Source of the DNA: SLHU01 sp009929975
GTDB lineage: Bacteria; Bacillota; Clostridia; Saccharofermentanales; UBA5734
Length of the DNA stretch: 64,000 nucleotides
Assembly: GCA_040776905.1 (NCBI GenBank)
Contig: JAXGZQ010000001.1
Span: 992,001 to 1,056,000 of the forward strand
Reading direction: 5' to 3'
The notes beneath the pieces are model-generated. The model was given only the letters and a program-made list of their open reading frames with translations. It ran no database searches and was not told the DNA's origin. Shown in pieces: positions 42,777 through 51,132 of this stretch. The position numbers and the translations under genes are program-made. Position 1 is the first letter of the stretch. Each line of letters begins with the position of its first letter.

Positions 42777-45523
42777 TTATGGACCATCCGGGCTGCCTCG
42801 TCAAACTGTCCGCTGTCGATTGCTTCACTGAGCCGGTCGGCAAGTCCCCGATTTTCCCGGACATATTCTGCCAGTACCTGTTGATAAAGCGCTGCGTCAC
42901 CGCCCAGATTTCTCAGGCCGGCTGCCGGATCAAGCACATCCTGCCGCACCGGGCACTTCTCCGCATACTCCATGATAAGACGCCTGACCGTCTCAATGAA
43001 GTGATCCGGGTCAAACGGTTTGCTGATGTAATGATGCATCCCGCTTTGTTCGCATTGTTCCCTTACGCCGAGAATGACATCAGCCGTCATGGCGACAATC
43101 GGTATATCCGATGACATCTGTCGAATCTGACGTGCCGATTCGTAGCCGTCCATGACCGGCATGTGCAGATCCATCAGCACCAGACTGAGGGCCTGCTGAT
43201 GCAGGCGGAATAAATCAATCGCTTCCTGACCGTTATTCGCGATGATGGTTTCGATTCCTGCCTGGACAAGCAGGGATCGGGCGATCAGCTGGTTGGTCTG
43301 GTTATCGTCCGCCAGCAGAACACGGTCGATTCTGTCACCGCTTGCTGCCGGTACCGGCACGGCCGATGTAGCGTGAGACGCACCGATCGCCCGCAGTTTG
43401 AAGAGGTCAAGAATTCCATTGAGCAGAATGGATGGGATAATCGGTTTGCCAAGTCCCATGTCTACGCCATAAGTCTCCAACCGGTCAAACAGATCTGTGC
43501 GCATCATCGGCAGCAGCATGATGGTCTTCGGCATTTTCCCGATTCGCGTGTTGCGGTGAAGCGCTGAGATAAAATTGAATCCACCATCAGCCGGCGTGTT
43601 GTAGTCGATGATCAGTAAATCAAAACGATTTGTGAATTTCCTGTCGGCCGCTTCCAGCATTTTAACCGCGCTGGCTTCAGAACTGGTCAATTCACAGGCC
43701 ATACCGAACGCGCTGAGATAGCTCTCGATCAAGGTCATGCTTGAGCCGCTTTTTTCCAGGACCAGAGTCCTGATATCTTTGAAATGGTTGGCGGAAAACA
43801 TTTTGATATATTCGTCTTCTTTGACTTGATCGATCGGCAAGGTCAGTTGGATGATAAAGGTGGATCCTTCTCCGGGTGTGCTGAAGACCTGTATCTTCCC
43901 CCCCATCAGATCAAGCAGGTTTTTCACGATCGAAAGGCCCAGTCCGGACCCGCCGAATCGCCGGGTAATACTGCTGTCAGCCTGTGTAAACGGTGTGAAC
44001 AGCTTATCCACCTGTTCTGAGGACATCCCGATTCCGGTATCGTGTATGGTAAACGACAGATGATACGTTTCCTTCTCTCTGGCGATCAGGCGGATATCCA
44101 GCGACACTTCACCTTGACTGGTAAATTTCGCCGCATTATTAAGCAAATTGAGAAGAATCTGCTCAATACGTTTTGAATCACCGAAAAACCAGTTCGGAAT
44201 TCGCGGATCCTTCGTCAGGACGAAACCGATCCCCTGGGATTCGATTTTATAAGAAACAATATTAACGACATTCTGAATGACCTGATCCATGCTGAATGAC
44301 GTGATCTCCAGTTCAGTTTTTCCGGCCTCAATTTTCGAATAGTCAAGAATATCGTTGATGATGCTCAGCATATTGCTGGCGGCCTGAGACATCCGCTCCA
44401 CATACATGGTCTGGGTCAGTGAGATGCCGGTTTTCCTGAGCAGATAAGCCATCCCGGTGATCGCGTTCAGCGGGGTGCGGATCTCATGCGACATCCTTGC
44501 CATGAAGCTCGATTTGAAGTCATTGGCTTCATCCGCTTCCTGTTTCGCTTTTTCCAGATCAAGCTGAATCTGCTTGCGCTTCGAGATTTCCCGCCTCAGC
44601 CGGATGATCCAATAGAATGAAACCGCCATGATGATCGCCAGTACGGTGCCGGCAATCAGCACGATACGCAGAATCGGACGGTAGTTGATATCCGTTTCGT
44701 AATCAATCCATCGCTTCTGGATCGCGAGAATTTCTTCATTTGTCAGGCTGGCCAGCGTTTTGTTGAGGATGCTGACCAGTTCGGGCCAGTCGCTGCGAAC
44801 CGCGATATACAGGGCCTGCTCTTTTTCTCCTTCAAACGCGATGAATCGTAAATGAGGCAGGGCGTTGGAGCGCACCAGATAATCGGTTGTCGCCAAATTA
44901 CCGATGAAGGCCTTTTCTGATCCGTTCGCGACCGCTGTCAATGCCGCTTCAACTGAATCATACAGACTCAGATTGATTCCGGGGTGAGCCATCAGATAGC
45001 TGTGGTGTGAGCTGTTTCGCTGAACAGCGACCGTCTGGCCGGCCAGATCGGCCAGATCCGTGACATCCGTTTCAGAGTCACGGGTGACGATAACCCGCTT
45101 AAAATTGAAATAGGGTTCGGAGAAAAGAAAAAATTCAGCTCGTTCATCGGTCATGGAAACAGCCGGCAAAGCGTCCAGTTCACCGGACAGCGCCTTTTCA
45201 TAGGCCTGCGGCCAGGTCAGGTCGGCAGCGATCGAAAACCGCAGTCCGGTTTTCTCGCTGATCAAGTCAAGATAATCTGCCGTAATGCCGCGGTAATCAT
45301 CATTTTCATCGAAAAACTCAAAGGGGATGAACTTGGGATCAACGCCGAGCTCAATCACAGGATGCTGCTCAATAAACACCCGCTCCGCCTCAGTCAGGAT
45401 GAGTTCATCTGCCAGAACGTCACGGTCGCCTGCCATACCGCATAAAACAGCGTTCAGCAACACCACTGTCAATAACAGCGCACGAATCATGCTCGTTTTC
45501 CGATGGTGAGATGGACTTCGCAT
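42731..45523 (-). CDS. Hybrid sensor histidine kinase with periplasmic-binding domain, truncated in its Hpt domain
   Basis: About 930 residues. A signal peptide (MIRALLLTVVLLNAVLCGMA) precedes a solute-binding-type (PBPb) sensor with DPKFIPFEFFDEND, a transmembrane helix (LIAGTVLAIIMAVSFYWII), a HisKA box FMARMSHEIRTPLNAITGMA, an HATPase with NLLNNAAKF, DTGIGM and FGGSGLGLSIV, then two receiver domains (LLIIDYNTP and LVLMDLHMPVMDG). The C-terminal Hpt domain reaches its phospho-His in ARMVHKMKSS and then loses similarity (SLVINRCGPSS, stop). An amino-acid or small-molecule ligand is likely by family. Start at 45523 is tentative; MIRALLL at 45490 is an alternative. Confidence 0.85.
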   Translation of the reverse strand: MRSPSHHRKTSMIRALLLTVVLLNAVLCGMAGDRDVLADELILTEAERVFIEQHPVIELGVDPKFIPFEFFDENDDYRGITADYLDLISEKTGLRFSIAADLTWPQAYEKALSGELDALPAVSMTDERAEFFLFSEPYFNFKRVIVTRDSETDVTDLADLAGQTVAVQRNSSHHSYLMAHPGINLSLYDSVEAALTAVANGSEKAFIGNLATTDYLVRSNALPHLRFIAFEGEKEQALYIAVRSDWPELVSILNKTLASLTNEEILAIQKRWIDYETDINYRPILRIVLIAGTVLAIIMAVSFYWIIRLRREISKRKQIQLDLEKAKQEADEANDFKSSFMARMSHEIRTPLNAITGMAYLLRKTGISLTQTMYVERMSQAASNMLSIINDILDYSKIEAGKTELEITSFSMDQVIQNVVNIVSYKIESQGIGFVLTKDPRIPNWFFGDSKRIEQILLNLLNNAAKFTSQGEVSLDIRLIAREKETYHLSFTIHDTGIGMSSEQVDKLFTPFTQADSSITRRFGGSGLGLSIVKNLLDLMGGKIQVFSTPGEGSTFIIQLTLPIDQVKEDEYIKMFSANHFKDIRTLVLEKSGSSMTLIESYLSAFGMACELTSSEASAVKMLEAADRKFTNRFDLLIIDYNTPADGGFNFISALHRNTRIGKMPKTIMLLPMMRTDLFDRLETYGVDMGLGKPIIPSILLNGILDLFKLRAIGASHATSAVPVPAASGDRIDRVLLADDNQTNQLIARSLLVQAGIETIIANNGQEAIDLFRLHQQALSLVLMDLHMPVMDGYESARQIRQMSSDIPIVAMTADVILGVREQCEQSGMHHYISKPFDPDHFIETVRRLIMEYAEKCPVRQDVLDPAAGLRNLGGDAALYQQVLAEYVRENRGLADRLSEAIDSGQFDEAARMVHKMKSSLVINRCGPSS

Positions 45524-45711
45524 GGTTGTTATCCCGCTTCCAATCGGACTTGATGTCTCAATATGGATAATTATATCAGTCCATTTGTAACATAACTCAT
45601 TTTTTCTTATCAAAAATCAGAGTATGATAAAGAAAATACAGTTTCGTGTGCTGTCCGCCTGTCCATGACGGCCAGGTTTGACAGATAATTTTTGTTAACC
45701 GGAGGTATGAA

Positions 45712-45960
45712 ATGGACTTATTAGGATGGATCGTAGTCGGTGCTTTAGCGGGATGGATCGCCAGCATGATTGTCGGAAAGAATCATAAAATGGGACTGCT
45801 GGCCAATATCGTTGTCGGCGTGATCGGCGCTTTCATCGGTGGCTTTATTGTCAATCTGATCGGCGGAGATGGGATCACCGGATTTAATCTGTGGAGCATT
45901 CTCGTCGCGACCGGCGGCGCTGTCGTACTGTTGACTCTGATTAATCTGGTACGCAAATAG
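45712..45960 (+). CDS. GlsB/YeaQ/YmgE-family small membrane protein
   Basis: An 82-aa protein with three glycine-rich transmembrane segments: LLGWIVVGALAGWIASMIVG, NIVVGVIGAFIGGFIVNLIG and WSILVATGGAVVLLTLINLV. The K-N-H-K-M-G loop and spacing are those of the transglycosylase-associated/GlsB stress protein family, of which the role is unclear but often induced by general stress. CCGGAGGT precedes the ATG. It stands alone and is followed by a terminator. It ends with TAG. Divergent from the hybrid kinase. Confidence 0.9.
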   Translation: MDLLGWIVVGALAGWIASMIVGKNHKMGLLANIVVGVIGAFIGGFIVNLIGGDGITGFNLWSILVATGGAVVLLTLINLVRK

Positions 45961-45981
45961 CGTACATCAGGTGAAGATCCG

Positions 45982-46011
45982 GAAGCTCAGCACAGTCTGG
46001 GCTTCTTTTTT
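45982..46011 (+). terminator. Rho-independent terminator after the GlsB-like gene
   Basis: GAAGCTCAG (45982-45990) pairs with CTGGGCTTC (45997-46005) around a 6-base loop, with one G-T pair, followed by six T residues. Confidence 0.85.
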
Positions 46012-46058
46012 CTCCAGATGAAACCGGAGCAGGCTGTGCCTGGATGGAAACACATTGT

Positions 46059-47360
46059 CTATTCACATTTTTCCGCGATAATTTCAAGAATCCTCTTGCC
46101 GTCGGTCGTTTCGACCGTCAGGCAGATATCCTCATACTTGAGGGTAATCGATTCACCCGGGTTGGGAATTCTGCCCAGCTGGTCCACCATGAATCCGTTC
46201 AGGGTATCAAATTCATCGACAGGGAATGGTGTGCCCAGTCTTTTCTGAACATCATATAGACTGGCCGACCCGCTGATCCGGTAGATATCGGTGCTGATGA
46301 TCGTGATGTCCGCTGATTCCGTATCCCTTTCATCATAGATCTCGCCGACAATTTCCTCAATCAGATCTTCATTTGTTACGATTCCGGCTGTCCCGCCGTA
46401 TTCATCAATGACCACAGCGAAATGGACCTTACGCTGATTCATTTCTCTGAACAGTTCATCTGTCCGTTTGAATTCAGGAACAGTATAGGGCTCAACGATC
46501 AAATCGGCTAATTTGAAATCCGCCGGGTCATGTTCCCCGGCAAGATACTGAACCAGGTGACTGGTATAAAGGATGCCGGCGATATCATCGATCGTCTCAT
46601 CATAGACAGGAATACGGGAAAATTTAGTCGATTGAATGAACGCGACCACATCAGCCAGACCTGCATCGAGCGGCAGAGCGGCGATATCCGTTCGATGGGT
46701 CATGATGCTGGAAATCATCTTGTTGTCGAATTCAAATATGTTGTTGATCATTTCCTTCTCATCTTCAAGGATAGTCCCTTTTTCTCCGCCGATATCCACC
46801 ATCAGTCTGATATCATCCTCTGAAACCGGTTCATCATCGGCACCGGGGTCCACACCGAACAGACGGACCGCGAGATTGGTTGACGCCGTCAACAGACGGA
46901 CAAACGGTGATGCGATCTTTGCCAGAACGGTGAGCGGTCCTACAACGCCTCTGGCAATCACCCCGGCTTTCTTCATTGCCAGCCGTTTGGGAACCAGCTC
47001 ACCGAAAACAAGGGTGAAATATGATAAAATAAGGGTAATCACAATCATGGTGATCGTCTTGACCAAGGGCTCCGGCAAGGAGACACCGGTTCCCATGATC
47101 GCCGTAACAATCGGCCCTGCAAAGCTTTCAGACGCGAATGCGCTGGCCAGAAATCCGGCCAGCGTGATACCGATCTGAATGGTCGCCAGAAAACGACTCG
47201 GCTCCCGGGTCAGATCAATCAGCAGACGGGCTTTTTTATTTCCCTCGTCCGCCATCCGGCTGAGTTTATTGTCATTGAGCGAAAGCAACGCGATTTCTGA
47301 TGCCGCGAAAAACGCATTGACAAAAATGAGAATAACCAGTACCAGCAACCTGATAACCAT
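46059..47360 (-). CDS. CNNM/CorC-family membrane protein (DUF21, CBS pair, CorC_HlyC)
   Basis: A 433-aa protein. The N-terminal DUF21 domain (~1-190) has four hydrophobic segments starting MVIRLLVLVILIFVNAFFAA then SEIALLS and includes IGITLAGFLASAFASES. Two CBS motifs follow (MTHRTDIAALPLDA and SRIPVYDETIDDIAGILYTS; VPEFKRTDELFREMNQRKVH), with the family's FAVVIDEYGGTAGIVTNEDL then IEEIVG. The C-terminal CorC_HlyC domain starts ~345 (ISTDIYRISGSASLYDV). These proteins transport or regulate Mg2+/Co2+ efflux; the haemolysin label is historical. Monocistronic, no strong ribosome site (GGCGGAAA). Divergent from sigI. Confidence 0.93.
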   Translation of the reverse strand: MVIRLLVLVILIFVNAFFAASEIALLSLNDNKLSRMADEGNKKARLLIDLTREPSRFLATIQIGITLAGFLASAFASESFAGPIVTAIMGTGVSLPEPLVKTITMIVITLILSYFTLVFGELVPKRLAMKKAGVIARGVVGPLTVLAKIASPFVRLLTASTNLAVRLFGVDPGADDEPVSEDDIRLMVDIGGEKGTILEDEKEMINNIFEFDNKMISSIMTHRTDIAALPLDAGLADVVAFIQSTKFSRIPVYDETIDDIAGILYTSHLVQYLAGEHDPADFKLADLIVEPYTVPEFKRTDELFREMNQRKVHFAVVIDEYGGTAGIVTNEDLIEEIVGEIYDERDTESADITIISTDIYRISGSASLYDVQKRLGTPFPVDEFDTLNGFMVDQLGRIPNPGESITLKYEDICLTVETTDGKRILEIIAEKCE

Positions 47361-47498
47361 ATACGTTTCCGCCTTCCATCTGCCTGTTAATTATACGATT
47401 GGACACAGTCTCCGTCAAAGCCGGAGGCCGATGAGATTACCTGACTGTCCCAATCATTCCCGTTCAAAACTCATTCCGCTGAACTGAATTTTCCTGAT

Positions 47499-47527
47499 AC
47501 CCCATAAATTTCCAGACAGACTTCGTA
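47499..47527 (+). promoter_or_regulatory. Candidate SigI-type autoregulatory promoter
   Basis: ACCCCA (47499-47504) is followed 19 bases later by CGTA (47524-47527), about 57 bases before the sigI start. SigI promoters in Bacillus and Clostridium combine an ACCCCC-like -35 with a CGWA-like -10. The spacing here is by eye and I am not certain it fits. Confidence 0.35.
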
Positions 47528-47583
47528 TTCTTAAATAGAAAGGATCAGTCTGACTGAACTGGCTGATCGCATGAAAGGATCAC

Positions 47584-48252
47584 ATGCAACCAATTGATGA
47601 CCGAGTCATCGAGGCCAGACAGAATCCTGATTGGCTGGAGCCGATGATCGCGGACTATGAGAGATTCATACTGGCCAGCGCAGCCGATGTTTCCAGACAT
47701 CACGTGTCCAAAAGCGATGATGAATGGTCAGTCGCCCTGATTGCCTTTTATGACGCAGTCAGAACGTATGATGCGGTAAAAGGCCGCTTTCTGTCCTATG
47801 CCAGATTAATGATCCGGTCACGACTGATCGATTACTTCCGGTCACAAGGCCGTCATCACAATCAGGTCAGCCTTGAGTTGGTGGAGGATCAATCACTCGC
47901 CGCTCAGACACCTGACTTCGGATTGAAAGATGAGATTGACGCGATCAGTGATGTCCTGGCGAATTATCACATCAGTTTCGACGAACTGGCCCGCTGTTCA
48001 CCCAAAGCAGAAAAAACAAAGAAAGCCTGTGCAGCGGTCATTCGTTTTCTGCTCGACACACCCCTCCTGGTCAGCCGGATGCGTCAGACCAGAACGCTCC
48101 CGGTGAGCATCATTGAAAAAAACGTACCGGTACCCCGAAAAATTCTGGAACGGCATCGTAAATATATAGTGACAGCGGTAGAGATACTGTCTGGTGATTA
48201 TCCGTACTTAAGTGAATACCTCGCGTTTATCAAGAGGGGGGCGAAAGAATGA
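47584..48252 (+). CDS. sigI: RNA polymerase sigma factor SigI
   Basis: A 222-aa alternative sigma factor. Region 2 is clear: DWLEPMIADYERFILASAAD, DEWSVALIAFYDAVRTYD and KGRFLSYARLMIRSRLIDYF, the diagnostic SigI pattern, followed by RSQGRHHNQVSLE. The C-terminal half lacks a classic region 4 but carries LARCSPKAEKTKKACAAVIR and PVPRKILERHRKYIV, the SigI-specific C-terminal domain. SigI responds to heat in Bacillus and to polysaccharides in cellulolytic clostridia through RsgI sensors. Its stop overlaps the rsgI start by four bases. AAAGGA lies 5 bases before the ATG. Secure. Confidence 0.95.
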   Translation: MQPIDDRVIEARQNPDWLEPMIADYERFILASAADVSRHHVSKSDDEWSVALIAFYDAVRTYDAVKGRFLSYARLMIRSRLIDYFRSQGRHHNQVSLELVEDQSLAAQTPDFGLKDEIDAISDVLANYHISFDELARCSPKAEKTKKACAAVIRFLLDTPLLVSRMRQTRTLPVSIIEKNVPVPRKILERHRKYIVTAVEILSGDYPYLSEYLAFIKRGAKE

Positions 48253-48974
48253 AATCAGTTGTCATGGATATAAAGAAGAATCAGGCGATTCTATTGCGTG
48301 ATGATGGGCAGTTTGCCACGGTCAGCAATCACAGTTATTCGATTGGAGACATTGTCATGGATCAAAAAATCACGGTAAGAAAAAGATTGTATGCGATGGC
48401 CGCAACCGCTGCCGCGGTTATTCTACTTGTTTCGGCAGGTGTATTTGCCTGCATGACCCCGTATTATCATGTCAGCGTTGATGTCAACCCGGGTATCATG
48501 ATTCAGGCAAACTGGATGCGGCGAGTCATCCACCTGGAGGCGGCCAATGACGACGCGAAGACAATTACAGCGGAAATTCAATGGAAAAACAGAACCATTG
48601 AACAGGTGATGAACGATACAATTGATGAAATTGAAGAACAGGGATATTTTCAGCAGGATGCTGATGTGTTGATCGCGACCGCCAGCAGGAACCGTGAAAA
48701 GGCCATGGAACTGGCCGGAACACTGGCTGAAACAGCCCGCAGCCGACACATGGCGAATGTCAGAGTTTCCGCGGATGCGGTTGGATTCAGCATGGTGCAG
48801 GCCGCGAAAGATGCCGGCATGACCCCTGGCAAATATAACCTGGTCACCCGCCTGATGGACGAAACCATCGGAGCTGATAATGCCGATACCTACAGGAATC
48901 GTTCCGTTAAAGAGCTGATGGTGGAGTTCGCTGAAGCGCAGCATCAAAACATGATTCAGAACACCGGCGAATAG
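48249..48974 (+). CDS. rsgI: RsgI-like anti-sigma-I factor, ended early by an in-frame TAG
   Basis: A 241-aa protein. Residues 1-40 are the cytoplasmic anti-sigma domain (MKSVVMDIKKNQAILLRDDG, SYSIGDIVM). A single transmembrane helix (~46-68, MAATAAAVILLVSAGVFA) leads to an extracytoplasmic domain with SVDVNPGIMIQANWMRRVIH and KTITAEIQWKN, the conserved RsgI core. It would hold SigI at the membrane until an external signal. It ends at TAG (48972-48974), but the same frame continues 88 sense codons to TAA at 49239-49241 as an Asn/Gln/Glu-rich tail, the type of low-complexity C-terminus common in RsgI. No carbohydrate-binding module is present. Confidence 0.92.
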   Translation: MKSVVMDIKKNQAILLRDDGQFATVSNHSYSIGDIVMDQKITVRKRLYAMAATAAAVILLVSAGVFACMTPYYHVSVDVNPGIMIQANWMRRVIHLEAANDDAKTITAEIQWKNRTIEQVMNDTIDEIEEQGYFQQDADVLIATASRNREKAMELAGTLAETARSRHMANVRVSADAVGFSMVQAAKDAGMTPGKYNLVTRLMDETIGADNADTYRNRSVKELMVEFAEAQHQNMIQNTGE

Positions 48975-49241
48975 GATCCGGATATCGGTGAACAAAACCA
49001 GAACCGCAACGGAACCGAAATCAACAGCGAAGGCAATCAGTTTGCCGAACAGAAAGCCGGAGATGCTGAACCGAAGGCCACGGAACAACGTCAGGTATCG
49101 GAACAGAACGCCGGCGAGACCGCTCAGAAAGAAACCGAGCAGAATCGGGTAACCGTCCAGGAGCCTTCAGGAACTGCTCAGAGAAATACGGGAGGAAATC
49201 AACAAAACCCACAACCGACGGAACCAGTTGCCGGCAACTAA
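48975..49241 (+). other. In-frame continuation of rsgI after the TAG
   Basis: The frame stays open from 48975 to the TAA at 49239-49241 and reads as a hydrophilic tail rich in Asn, Gln, Glu, Thr and Pro (starting DPDIGEQNQNRNGTEINSE, ending NPQPTEPVAGN). Composition and frame are coding-like, and a terminator follows directly. It has no start codon or ribosome site of its own. Either a nonsense mutation shortened rsgI or the TAG is read through. Confidence 0.7.
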
Positions 49242-49273
49242 ACAATCAACCCTTCAATCAGCAACCACCAACG

Positions 49274-49318
49274 ATCAAATGCCGGAACCTCCTCATGCGG
49301 TTCCGGCATTTGATTTTT
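49274..49318 (+). terminator. Strong rho-independent terminator after sigI-rsgI
   Basis: ATCAAATGCCGGAACC (49274-49289) pairs perfectly over 16 bases with GGTTCCGGCATTTGAT (49299-49314) around a 9-base loop, followed by TTTT. It lies 32 bases after the end of the rsgI tail, not after the TAG, which places the tail inside the transcription unit. Confidence 0.92.
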
Positions 49319-49409
49319 ATATCCAAACAGCCTGGATCGAATTATAATGAACCAGACAAATCAAACTGCTTACATCTGCAGGGGTTTTCCCCGCGACCAG
49401 GAGGACATC

Positions 49410-49880
49410 ATGAAAATCGGACTGATTGTTTTTTCCCAGACAGGCCACACGATGAGTGTTGTGGATAAACTCAAGGATCGGCTTATGGGCGCCGGACATC
49501 AGGTGCAGATCGATCCCATTGCCATTCAAGGAGATGCCGCGCCGGGAAAATTTGAGCTGACGCATCAACCGGAGACCGATCCGTATGATGGAATCGTGTT
49601 TGCTTCACCGGTTCAGGCTTTTTCCCTCAATCCGGTGATGAAGCACTATCTGGAGGGGCTGTCATCACTGAAAGGAAAATCCGTTGCCTTTCTGGTCACC
49701 AAGCAGCTTTCTTCTCACTGGACAGGCGGCAATCGCGCGATCAACATGATGAAAACAGCCTGCCTGGCCAAAGAAGCTGATATTCTGGGATCTGGTATTG
49801 TGGTGTGGAAAGAAACGAAACGTGCGGTGACGGAAGAAGAAGCCTTGAACCATTTGGCACAGCTTTTCCCCGGAAACTGA
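49410..49880 (+). CDS. Flavodoxin-family protein
   Basis: A 156-aa protein with the flavodoxin fold: KIGLIVFSQTGHTMSVVDKL carries the FMN-phosphate loop, DGIVFASPVQAFSLNPVMKH the second loop, and KSVAFLVTKQLSSHWTGG the third. It may be an electron carrier or a quinone/nitro-compound reductase. ATG 49410 lies 6 bases after AGGAGG; further in-frame upstream starts lack a ribosome site. Monocistronic, downstream of the sigI terminator. Confidence 0.85.
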   Translation: MKIGLIVFSQTGHTMSVVDKLKDRLMGAGHQVQIDPIAIQGDAAPGKFELTHQPETDPYDGIVFASPVQAFSLNPVMKHYLEGLSSLKGKSVAFLVTKQLSSHWTGGNRAINMMKTACLAKEADILGSGIVVWKETKRAVTEEEALNHLAQLFPGN

Positions 49881-49926
49881 TTCGTTTTTACTTCATATCA
49901 AACTTCCGGCGTTCCCGTCTCAACGG

Positions 49927-50430
49927 TCAGCCGATCGCTTTGACCGGCCGGCCTTCAATGTAGCCGCGCTCACCACGGGGTTCAAATTGAAACCGCGGCC
50001 CCTCTTCAGGTGCCCATTCGAAGCCGTACAACGTAGGATCATAGCGGTCGATCAGCTCCCAGACATGACCGATGGCTTCTCCGAATACCTCATCGTCGTA
50101 AGGTTCACTTTGGAAGATCATCACTTGACAGGCCGGCATCTCAATCAGATCACAGCCCTCTGGAATCTTGCCCGCATAGTCCGGCGGAACTTCCACTCCC
50201 TGCACATAGAGCGATGTACCGGGCTCGATCCAGCTTTTCGGCAGCCAGAAGCCTGCAGGTTCATATAAAGCCTCCTTGACACTGGTCAGCACACCCCAGA
50301 TATCACAACCGACTTCCTCACAGTACTCGAAATACTCAGTGGCTTTGATGCCCCGCCTGATGATCGCTTTACGCGCTGGCCGTTCAATCACCTGGACAAA
50401 GACCGTTCTGGTTTTGTTTTCATTTTTCAT
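49927..50430 (-). CDS. GyrI-like/SbmC effector-binding domain protein
   Basis: A 167-aa protein made of one GyrI-like (AraC effector-binding, BacT-type) domain. VFVQVIERPARKAIIRRGIK, VGCDIWGVLTSVKEAL, PGTSLYVQGVEVPPDY then IPEGCDLIEMPA, and CQVMIFQSEPYDDEVFGEAI follow the two-repeat SHS2 pattern. Such stand-alone proteins bind or hydrolyse small hydrophobic ligands. Cys and Glu near MPACQV and EVFGEA may be relevant. ATG 50430 (MKNENKTR) is preferred because AAGGAG is 9 bases before it; the longer frame upstream has no ribosome site. Ends convergent with the flavodoxin gene. Confidence 0.82.
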   Translation of the reverse strand: MKNENKTRTVFVQVIERPARKAIIRRGIKATEYFEYCEEVGCDIWGVLTSVKEALYEPAGFWLPKSWIEPGTSLYVQGVEVPPDYAGKIPEGCDLIEMPACQVMIFQSEPYDDEVFGEAIGHVWELIDRYDPTLYGFEWAPEEGPRFQFEPRGERGYIEGRPVKAIG

Positions 50431-50577
50431 TGTTTCATTTCTCCTTTGTTCAAGATGGCTGATGCTTTCGTCAAATGGTTTTGCCATGAGTACAGGATGT
50501 CCGAGTAATGCGGCCTGCAAACATCTGATAAACAGACTATAATCATCTTACAGGATTAGATGAGGGAGGGACAGGCC

Positions 50578-51117
50578 ATGAACATAATCAACATGAATCG
50601 GCTCAGGCAGCACCAGCTGCTTGAGGCCGGCCAGATGCTGACAGATAGCCTGCCGCTCGGCTGGGCGACGCTCGATGACGCGATGCAGGAAATCAACGAC
50701 TGCCTTTCTCCAGGTAATACCATGCTGGCCGCTCTGGAGAACGGTCAGGTCATCGGCTGGGGCGGAATTCTGGCACCGATTTACAGCGGACATGTTTTTG
50801 AACTGCATCCTCTCGTCGTCCGTACTGATCAGCGGCATCGCGGGATCGGCCGCGCGATTGTACAGGCCTTGGAAGAGGCCGCACGCTCACAAGGCGGGTT
50901 GACTTTGTACCTTGGATCCGATGACGAGCACGACCCGGGTGAGACATCATTCGCTGATACCGATTTATATGATCATCTGGCCGATAAGCTGCGTGATTTT
51001 CAACCGGGGACTCACCCAACCGCCTTTTATCAGAAACTGGGATTCCAGATCGTCGGTGTCATGCCGGATGCCAACGGAATCGGCAAACCGGATATTATCA
51101 TGGCAAAACGATTGTAA
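50578..51117 (+). CDS. GNAT-family N-acetyltransferase
   Basis: A 179-aa acetyltransferase. AALENGQVIGWGGILAPIY, ELHPLVVRTDQRHRGIGRAI (acetyl-CoA pyrophosphate loop, Q/R-x-x-G-x-G/A), and AFYQKLGFQIVGVMPDANG form the GNAT core. A stretch DDEHDPGETSFADTDLYDHL between the last strands resembles the aminoglycoside 6'-type insert, but that does not identify the substrate. ATG 50578 follows GGGAGGGAC; ATG 50560 is less likely. It lies 15 bases before the response regulator and could be co-transcribed with the two-component system. Confidence 0.85.
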   Translation: MNIINMNRLRQHQLLEAGQMLTDSLPLGWATLDDAMQEINDCLSPGNTMLAALENGQVIGWGGILAPIYSGHVFELHPLVVRTDQRHRGIGRAIVQALEEAARSQGGLTLYLGSDDEHDPGETSFADTDLYDHLADKLRDFQPGTHPTAFYQKLGFQIVGVMPDANGIGKPDIIMAKRL

Positions 51118-51132
51118 AGGATAAGAGACTGT

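Noticed and set aside
45678..45683. TTGACA upstream of the GlsB-like gene as -35
   Set aside because: A -10 at 17 bases would fall inside the ribosome site; no such box is present.
48972..48974. Recoding of TAG as a sense codon throughout the genome
   Set aside because: TAG ends the permease at 33063 and the GlsB-like gene at 45960 with normal downstream context, so a general reassignment is not supported.
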